Of a stretch of 64,000 nt of DNA, positions 50,601-59,600 are shown in pieces. The stretch is from Takifugu bimaculatus (Eukaryota; Chordata; Actinopteri; Tetraodontiformes; Tetraodontidae), in assembly GCA_004026145.2 (NCBI GenBank), contig CP034992.1, positions 5,592,993 to 5,656,992 on the forward strand. The letters run 5' to 3'. Within the stretch, counting starts at the first letter, position 1; every line of letters starts with the position of its first letter. A program made the position numbers and the translations under genes. The notes beneath the pieces are model-generated. The model worked only from the letters and a program-made list of their open reading frames with translations. It had not been told where the DNA came from and ran no database searches.

Positions 50601-53600
50601 GGTCGGATGTGTTTGTCGAGAGTGAAACGAATAACGCTAAAAGAGAGGGAGCGAGAAATGAGTGATTATTCGCTTGTTTTCCTGCAGTGACTGATGTCAG
50701 ACTGCAGATGCAGGGAGGGGGAGGTAGGTAGAGAGACCCGAGGGTAGTCGGTAAGATGTCAGCTCTGATGTATGTTTGTCATCTCCAACTTTCTGCAGCT
50801 GCAGGTGTTTGAGATGCAGATGACTCAGAGTCGTTTTATTAGGAGCTTTTCATTGCCAAGAGACATCTGTGCAAATCTAAAAATGATGCTTGTTCCAGCA
50901 TGGATCCTTCATTTTCCCAATCAGCTTCTCTCAGCAACCTTGGCTTGGCTGGCTGTTGGCTGTCAGTATCTTAACCTTCTCATCCTATTTTCTCTGCTCT
51001 TTTCCCCATTTCCCTTCTTTTCCCCATCTTTCTGAACGCACACACACTGATTCACACATCCCAACATGTCATGTCAACATGTTGACCGTAGCTGGCAATG
51101 CATGTGTGGCCATGCCCCACAAAATAGGGCGCATCATCGAAGGGAGCCCAGCCGACCGCTGTGGGAAGCTGAAAGTCGGAGACCGCATCCTGGCCGTGAA
51201 CGGGTGCTCCATCACCAATAAGTCCCACTCTGACATCGTCAACCTCATTAAGGAGGCTGGGAACACCGTCACGCTGAGGATCATTCCTGGAGACGGTGAG
51301 TAGGGGATGAGTGTGGAGGATGACGTGTCACAGCGATCCGCGTTCAAGGATTTCTAATCACTGCTGCTTCCCTCCCGGCTGCATTTAATTCATTCATTTA
51401 TTAAGCTGTTATTCAGCTTTAGCAGTAAATTAAGATTTTCCTGGGTCGTACAAGCTTGTAGACATAGCTTCCTTAGCACATTAAGTAGTTATTGTATTAC
51501 CTGGTTACCCTCCAGGTTCCCTGTTCCCCAGACTTGTTATTCTGTAGGTTTGTAAAGTTGCACGAAGCATTTTTTTTCCTCTGGATTACAGCGCGGATGC
51601 TTTCTCAGGCTCGTCACATGTGCTGTCAGCTTAATGATGACCGTGTGTGTCTGCCAGCGATGATGAGGAAGACTCTGGTTGGGGGGGTGTGTCTTTTGTC
51701 AAAGTAATTTCAGTAAAAGTCATGGGCTTTGCCTGTTTCGCTGTGCCGCTGGGAGCCTAGGCTGCTTTGTGCTGACAGATCACCCTGACACACTTCACAA
51801 ATACTGTTTAATTAAGTGTGTGTTTGTGCATGAGGGAGGAAGAATCCCCCGTCAACCTACGGGCTGGTAGAAATTGGAGCTATTTGTCCACTGCTCGTTG
51901 CTTTCCAGCACCCTTTATGGCTGAAGAGTCGGGGGGAGGGGTTCGCGTTTTGATGAGAACAGCTTCTGCCAAGAAGCACCGAGAGCAGAAGAGAAAATAT
52001 CAGAGAGGAATAGCTGGCTCTGCTTTATGGGAAAGTTCCAGTTGGTATTTTTGTTGATGTCAAACAAACAGAAGCTGTCTGATCCGACATGGAGCAAGCG
52101 ACAGCTAGGAGGCAGCGTTCCCGAGCAACTGTTGCCTGACAGCTCCTGGTTTTGTGAGGATTGGTCCCATCCAAACGCCGCGGCAGGAATAAGGAGCAGA
52201 GCGTAACGTTCGTCCCATTAAACTAAGGTGCTGCCGCTGTGAAACCGCAGGTGGGAAGGCAGATGGAGTTTTAATAATTCTGCTAGCACAACAACAACCG
52301 ACACGTTGTGCGGCGGCTCGTGTCTCGACGTGCAGTAAAAACAAACCTGCCTGATTCTTGGAGGAAAGCCGCATGGCTTCAGGGTCGGTGTATTATACTG
52401 TACAGAAGTGCATGTACTACTGGAAGAGGATTGGCACTGAACCCCCCCAGTTCTTTGTACAAATTCCTGATCCGGAGAGGAGAAAAGTGTTTTACAAGAG
52501 CAGAAACACTGCAGGGAGAGAGAATCGGAGGGAGGGGATGTCGCAAATGAGCAGATGGAGCAGGCAAATAGCAGCTACGGGGACGGATCTGAGGCTGGAA
52601 GAGGAAATAAAACGCTAAGCAGGAGAAAATGAGTTTGTACCACAGTTCGGGTTTGAGGCTAGGAACATTTATACTGACTTCTTACTACATGGATCTGCTG
52701 CTAAGGACCTTCAGCCAGAACTGAGAGGTCCCGCCCACCCCGGTCCCCGCCCTGCACTCGCGAGTTCATATCGCAGCAGCAGCTGGTAAACGTAGAGTTA
52801 AGCCAACCGGCACCAAAGGGAACAGCCGAGATAAGTCGATGAGAGAGGAGGCACCGTGAGAGGAATGGCGAGTAGGTAACAGCGGAGCGGAGGGGTGGGA
52901 ATCAAAACAAAGCACTGAATCGTTGGACGAGACGAGAGAATAAAAGGTTATTTAATGTGGGACGAGCGGGATAATTCCAAAATAATGGAATCAGACAGGG
53001 TAACCTGGAGCGTCGCGCCCCTCTAAGTGGCTGTCTGACAGTGAGAGCTTCAGCTCCTCGTTCAGACAGTTGACAGGTGCCTCTACAACAATCTGCCGGT
53101 GTCCCAGATATGGGTTAAACTGGGAACTGGTGCCGGTCCCTGCGGGCCCGTTTTGGCTGACAGCTGCTGAATCTACGAGCGCTCGGAGACGTATGAAATA
53201 TGGATTTAATTTCATCACACGGGCTCTTTCGGGACACGGGGGCGGGGGGATATTGGACATTTTCTTTTTAAAATTCAGATATGTTGTATCCAGAAAAACA
53301 ACAGAATTTTAAAAAAGTATATCAATAAAGGAGTTTTTATTTGAGTGGCGGGATAGTTGCGTTTTAGGGCGATTGTAAATCTTTTGATTTGTTCGGATGC
53401 CGAACGGTTGTTGCTGTTGTTGGGAGCATGTTAGCCTGCTGACATTAGCCTCCTAAAGAATTCCTTAATGTCTTCCTCAGAGTCATCGAACGCCTCTTTG
53501 CTGACGAATGCAGAGAAGATCGCCACTATAACCACCACTCACACACCTCAGCAACAGGCTGCACCCGAGACCAGGTAAAGATCTGGAGCGTGGAGCGATG

Positions 53601-56600
53601 TGGTTCAGGAGGCGGGTTTCTCATCTGTCACTGTGGCGTTTCTCTTGCAGGACAAACACCAAACCAAAACAGGAGTCGTATGAGTTCAAGGCCCCGCAGG
53701 CCCCTCCTCCCCAGCCCCCGACACAGATCTCACCACAGGTAAGGAGGTACAGTTGGGCCCTCAGCTCCAGCCCCACACCTGTCCAGTCCACCACAGTCTG
53801 CCCACGTTTCCCGTACGTCAGAAGACGCGTATCAGCCCGCCAGAACCCAAACATCCATTTATTTTGCATGCCTGCACGCACCAACCCTCCCACTACCGGA
53901 CCTCCCGTGACTGAATTGGATGCATTTTGATGTTATTTTCCCTTTCACCTGTGCCTGCCGCATCGGCGTCGCACCAGAGGAAAGTCCTCTCCCAGGAGCC
54001 CTGAGTGGGCCGCGGCCCCTGCAGAATAAGTGTAGCGGTGTGGAGATGGCTCCTCCAGATAACATTGATCCCTCTGCAGAGGAGATTTGGAGGGCGTGAA
54101 GACGGCAGCTGTTGGGGTTGCTCATCCCTTCTGCTCACTCACATCCTGACTGCGTCCTTACTCATCGTCCACCTAGAACACGGGCTGTCCAGAACGAGTC
54201 CTGCTCTGCCCCAAATTGAACGTATAGATGCAGCGATACGGTGGCGCCGGCCCATTTATCAAGCTGGTGCAACGTTCCTTTGACATTCCATGGGACACCC
54301 CTTAGAAATAAACTGTAACCTTGATGCAAATGTGTGTTTTCTGTCTGCGGCAGGACGCAGAGTTCTACTCAGTGGACCTGGAGCGAGACAACAAAGGCTT
54401 TGGCTTCAGCCTGCGGGGAGGCAGAGAGTACAACATGGACCTGTACGTGCTGCGGCTAGCTGAGGATGGAGCGGCTGTGCGCAATGGAAAGATGAGGGTA
54501 CAGATATATGACACGGATGTATTTATGTCAGACGTCATCAAAAATACAAACTCTCATTGCAACACACTTCCTGTCCTCATTTTAGAATCAAAAGTTAGAA
54601 CCAAGAAGTCGCGCTAAGACTGTGTGGCTCATATCTCTAGATGCAAAGGAGTGGTGCATTGTGGGATTTTTGAAGATTGAGGGAGAGTTCTATTTTCGAC
54701 ATACCTATATAACTACATCACTATAGTATCTTATACTTTTGTCCCTTCCCGTTACTCTGGTTCCAACCATCGACCCAGCGTCGTCCCTGTCGTCCCTGAG
54801 TCCTCTATTCCTCTGGTGTGAGTTCATGTTAAGAGTCTCCAGAACTCTCCCAGATCAACTGTGCTGTAATCATTTTAGTCTGTAATCCTCAGCATTCGTC
54901 CTCATAATCAGGCGGGAGCGTCCGTCCATTTGAAATGTTTTGGCTTTGCTTCAAACCTTCGTTTTCATCTGGGTACCACATCCATTTTTAATCCTTCCTG
55001 TTTTGCTCTGCTAAGTAGCAATTAGCCCAGCCACAGACGGTTACCGTCACAGTCATCTTTTATTTTTTAACCAGAAGCCCGTCACCTTTCCGGGCAGAGC
55101 GAACGTGCGCAGCTAATTGATTTTTCCTGCTTTCTCTGCATCCGAGACCAGTGCAGAAACTGCTGGCAGGTAGTCGATGCGTGCTGCAGGCAGGTTTTTC
55201 ACATGCTTGAGGAAGCGTGTGGGTGTGCATGAATTAGCCTGTTTGTACATGCGTATATGAACGCCATCCTTTGTGTTCCCGCACCTTATTAGCGGAGATA
55301 TTGGCAGCAGGGAGAGAGAGATGTCAGTCAGTGATCCATTTTCTCCCACAGAGGAATTCCCTTGGAGCTGGCAGTACTGACGGATCACCTGAAGCCTTTT
55401 TTTTTTTCTGACTCCTGTCCCCCCCCCCACTGACTCTTTCATCTCCCCCTCGCAGATCCTCAGCTGTTTCCTTTTAACCCGGGTTTGCTCTCTCTGGAAT
55501 CGCCAGCTTCTGACTGACAGTGTTTAGTGCCTGAGATTATTTGACGTGTAACCTCTCTCCTCTCGCGTTCCTCCTCCCGTCTTTTTGCCTCTGTAACCCC
55601 CCCCCCCCCCCTTCCTCTTCTGGCCATCCTCTTTAACTCCAGGTCGGAGACGAGATCCTGGAGATCAACGGCGAGAGCACCAAGGGAATGAAGCACGCAC
55701 GAGCGATCGAGCTCATCAAGAGCGGAGGGCGGCGCGTCCATCTGGTGCTCAAGAGGGGCGACGGCTCGGTGCCAGAATATGGTGGGTCAATCTACGAAAA
55801 CATTCCCTTCTCCCCAATCTTCACGCCTTGATCCGGGGGACGCCTGGTGGACGGCGGTGGTGGGAAGAACTGTCTTTCTCTCCCAGGACCCTTCACCCGT
55901 CCCTGGACACGTCCTCCGGGGAGGGGGAGGGGTTCCTTGGTCTCGGGGGTGATCTCTGAGGGCAGGCGAGGGGGCTGTTGGTGCTATCGCCTCATCCTGC
56001 TGTAACCTGCACTGAGTTTTCATGTCAGTCCGCTCTCACTTTTCACCTTCTGGGCACTGAGCGGAAACACTGCTGGGACTTTTTTTTTCTGAAACGGTGG
56101 TGGGCTTCTTTCAGCGAAAACGAAAAACTGACCACAAGCAGTCCGAAGAGGGCTCCGAACCCTCGGCATAGTGTTAGCAGATGCAGAAACGTGATCCTTT
56201 GCTTCCCTTGATAGAATCTGGATCTGGAGGTGATATTTATGATATTTATTGAAGGTGAATGTAAGCTACTGAACACAAGGGTTTAACGTGAGGAAAACAG
56301 TTCAAAGGAAATTCTCACCTTACTTCTTCTGACATTTCTCATTAATCCGTGAATTTTCTTTGCAGCCACTGTTTAATGTCGTTAAAAAGCTGTGACAACG
56401 CCAATTCCACCCACCCCCATTCAAAAATCCGCGTGTAGACGTTTTGTACAGTGCGAGACACATAGAGACGAGTATTTTTGTTCCGTGTACAGAGCCGTGA
56501 GTCCAAACCACATATTAATGGATGAAAGTCTACTGCTGCATGATTTTGTCTGAAGTGTAAATTGGATATTTCCCCACCCCCCATTGTCTATTTTCCATAA

Positions 56601-59600
56601 TATTTATGGAATGTTTCTTTTTTTATCGTATTGACCAGTTTTGATCAATAGTCTCCATAAATGTTTTCTTTTTCTTACTTTTCTGAGATGCATTTGCCTG
56701 TCTTGCGACGCTCATCGATGTAATTTTCTTTGCGCACCAGTGTGACATCGTGTAAAGTCGTGTATATATATATATATTATTTTTTTGGCTCATTGTTTGT
56801 ACTCTTTAGTTGGACAAGCCTCGTCAGTGTTGCCGGTTATTCTTTTGATTTCTGCCAGCGATGTAAAACTGCTTCATGCTGTTGTGAGTGTGCAAGTTTC
56901 ACTGTCTTTATTTTAGGGGGTTTCTGCTGCTTCTGAGTTCTCATGTTCACTTGTGTGTGCGTGTGTGTGTGTGTGGGTGCGTGTGTGTGTGTGCGTGTGT
57001 GTGCGTGTGCGTGTGCACACGTGTGCTCGGTTCTGGAACGTTCTCTGTAACTAATGGTTTCCACTGAGGGGGTTTGGGCAACTTCCTGGACTGTTGCTTT
57101 CTTTTGATTGATTCAACGATCAAATAAACACACTTTTTCATTGAAAAATCACCACAATAATTCTCGTTTTTTCCCCCCTTCAAATTCCAGAATGATCTAA
57201 ACTTTGTGCTCTTCTTCTCTTTTTCCCGTTATCTTCCTTTTTCCCTCTGTTGTGCCGGGCTTTTGTCTTCCTTCAGGGATGGTGGCTCCCCATCTCACTG
57301 CATGTATGAGAAATGACAAGATGGGGGAGGCCTCTGCCCCTCAAAATCAGACCACGGTTTGTAACTGTCCTCCTCCGTTGTCTGGGTCTCCGTTCCACTT
57401 CCGTCTTCCCCTTTATCTGTCGCTCTCCTTTACCATCCTGATCTGTGTGTGGCGTGGCCTCGGGTCATCCGCTCCATACAATTCAAATCCATTCACCCAA
57501 AATGCATCGCCAGTGCCGCCGCTGCCGTAGCCGCTGAGAGACACACACAGTTTCCGCGCCGAGTGGTTTGAACCGTTGGGTTTGCTCTCAGGTCAGACAT
57601 CGTTGTTAAGTCTTTTTAGATAGATTAATTACCATCCACAACAGATCAGAGGCAGGAAACGTGTTTAGTCTTCCAATCAGGATATGTAAAGATCAGTAAT
57701 GTAGGCGTTCAGATTTAGCATCACAGAAACAGCATTTTTAAAGGGCCAGTGTGTAAGATTTTTAATAATAGATAGTTTGAAATTCTTTTTTTGTTGGTAA
57801 TAATAAGAAATAAGCTAATCATGCTAACTGCTGCGTTTCCATTAATATGTAAGTATAATATTGATGTTCTCCCCCCTCCAGGGGTGCTAGAATAATACGC
57901 TGTCATGATCAGACTCAAAGAATCCATCTTTTTTCCAATAGTAAATGAAAATAACATTCTTGCTCTTACCTTCCAGTGCTAGTTTGTTAAAACACCAAGA
58001 ACCTTTAGCAGAACTGTAAAGCAACCCCCAAAATTCCTGACGGCGCGGCAGAATTAGCATTAGATTGAGCCAGATCTTAAACATTGGGCCTTTAAATCTG
58101 CGCAGACGAGTTCATCTGCTCCCGACCGCAGCAACTCTGCAACAGGGGCGTCGTCTGTGGCCGTTCGGTTTGCTGTTGGCCCCTGAAAGGATGCATGACG
58201 CAGCATGGCTATTCGGTACAGTCGAACGCCCTCGCCAACACTGTTGGCGCTGTCTGTCTCCTGCCTCCACCCGTCCCGCCGGGAGTCCGCTCCAGAGACG
58301 TGAGGTAGAACCTCCAAACAGGTTTGTTTCTTGTTGGAAAAGTCATCGACCGAGGGCTGCATCTGTGCCACTGCTTTTTATTTTCTCCCGTGTCAGCTGC
58401 ACTGTTCTTTTTCTTTCTTGCTTCACCGTCTACCAACAAGCCATCTTTGCTGGCATTAACATCAGAGATGCTTCCATTGAAACCGTTTCAGCTTCATGTC
58501 TGACTGGCGCAGCATGGTCAATGTGAAATCGGGAGTTTTGAAAGAGTCTCGATGCCAGTTTGATCCTCTCCCCCCGTCTGTATGTCAAATTGTGTTGCAG
58601 ACGTCGGCAACAACGGCAGCGCAGCCGAGCCAACCGCAGGGTTACAAAACGCTGCGGAAGTGAACGCGCTGCCCGCAAACACTGTCCCGTCAGACACAAA
58701 CACCTCACAAGAACCTCACCGATCATCCCGAAGCAAGCAGGAGCCGAGCCGCCGCACCGGCGCTGGCAGGCAACACCGTTCCAGACACCGCCACCGCTCC
58801 CCCACCAAGAAGACCGGCGCAGGAAAACAGAAAGGGATAAGCTCTGTGGGAAAGCTGTTCCAGAAGGACGCCAAAGGAAGCGAAGGCCATCGCAACCATT
58901 CCAGCCGACCCCACCGCAGCCGCCAGCGTTCACCCGACAGGAGGCAGGGCCGATCGCGCAGCGCAGAAAACACTCTGGACGCCCGTCACGGGGGGCATCG
59001 CCACGGCCGCTCCCCCGACCGGCGGCACGGTCACCACCGCCATCGCTCGCCCCGCCGCTCGCCTCGCCGCTCTCCATACCGCTCACCCCACCGATACAGG
59101 TCCCCTCACCGCTCCCGCCATCACTCCCCAAGGCGCCACGGCCACTCCTCTGACCCGCACCGCCGCTACGCCTCTCCCGAGAGATATAACCGTGGCAACG
59201 GCAAACCCAACGGGAACGAGGCCGCATCAAAGGAAGTGACCGGGACTCCTGAACCCAGCATCGCGCCGGAGGACAGCATCCTCCGCGAGGCCCCCGCCCT
59301 GGACCGCCTGAACCGAGAGCCCCCGCTTCCGTCGCTGCACCGAGACGACCGGCTGTACGGCGAGGACAGTCTGTTCCTGAGAGCGACCTCCATGGAGAGG
59401 GCCTACAAGGGGGAAAGCCTGATGAGAGACGTGCTGGCCCGCAACCAGAGGGACCCCTACAGGGAGGCCCCCTTACCCAGAGTACGCACCCCTGACTCGG
59501 ATTCAGCCTACAAGAGGTACAGCTCGCTGCTGAGGGGGCGCTCTCCAGAGAGGACGGAGAGGGAAAGCCGCTACACTAGCCGGGGGAGTTCCCCCGAACC

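Larger units (their letters stand above)
55832..57150 (+). other. magi1: 3' UTR of the short-tail magi1 isoform
   Basis: Non-coding stretch between the short-isoform stop and AATAAA at 57123. It contains a TGTATATA Pumilio-type element inside a (TA)n at 56761-56776 and a GT-rich array at 56951-57012. The 3' end is inferred from the signal only. Confidence 0.55.

Noticed and set aside
52358..52618. 86-codon ORF in the intron after PDZ4
   Set aside because: Protein-like but no recognised family, no clear donor in the phase needed by the next exon, and no CpG or promoter context.
58560..59153. 197-codon plus-strand ORF in another register of the last exon
   Set aside because: The DLSI-terminated frame matches MAGI1; this one is a compositional by-product.
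58430..59230. 266-codon minus-strand ORF over the last exon
   Set aside because: It is the antisense shadow of the Arg/His/Pro-rich coding exon. No splice or family support; composition explains it.
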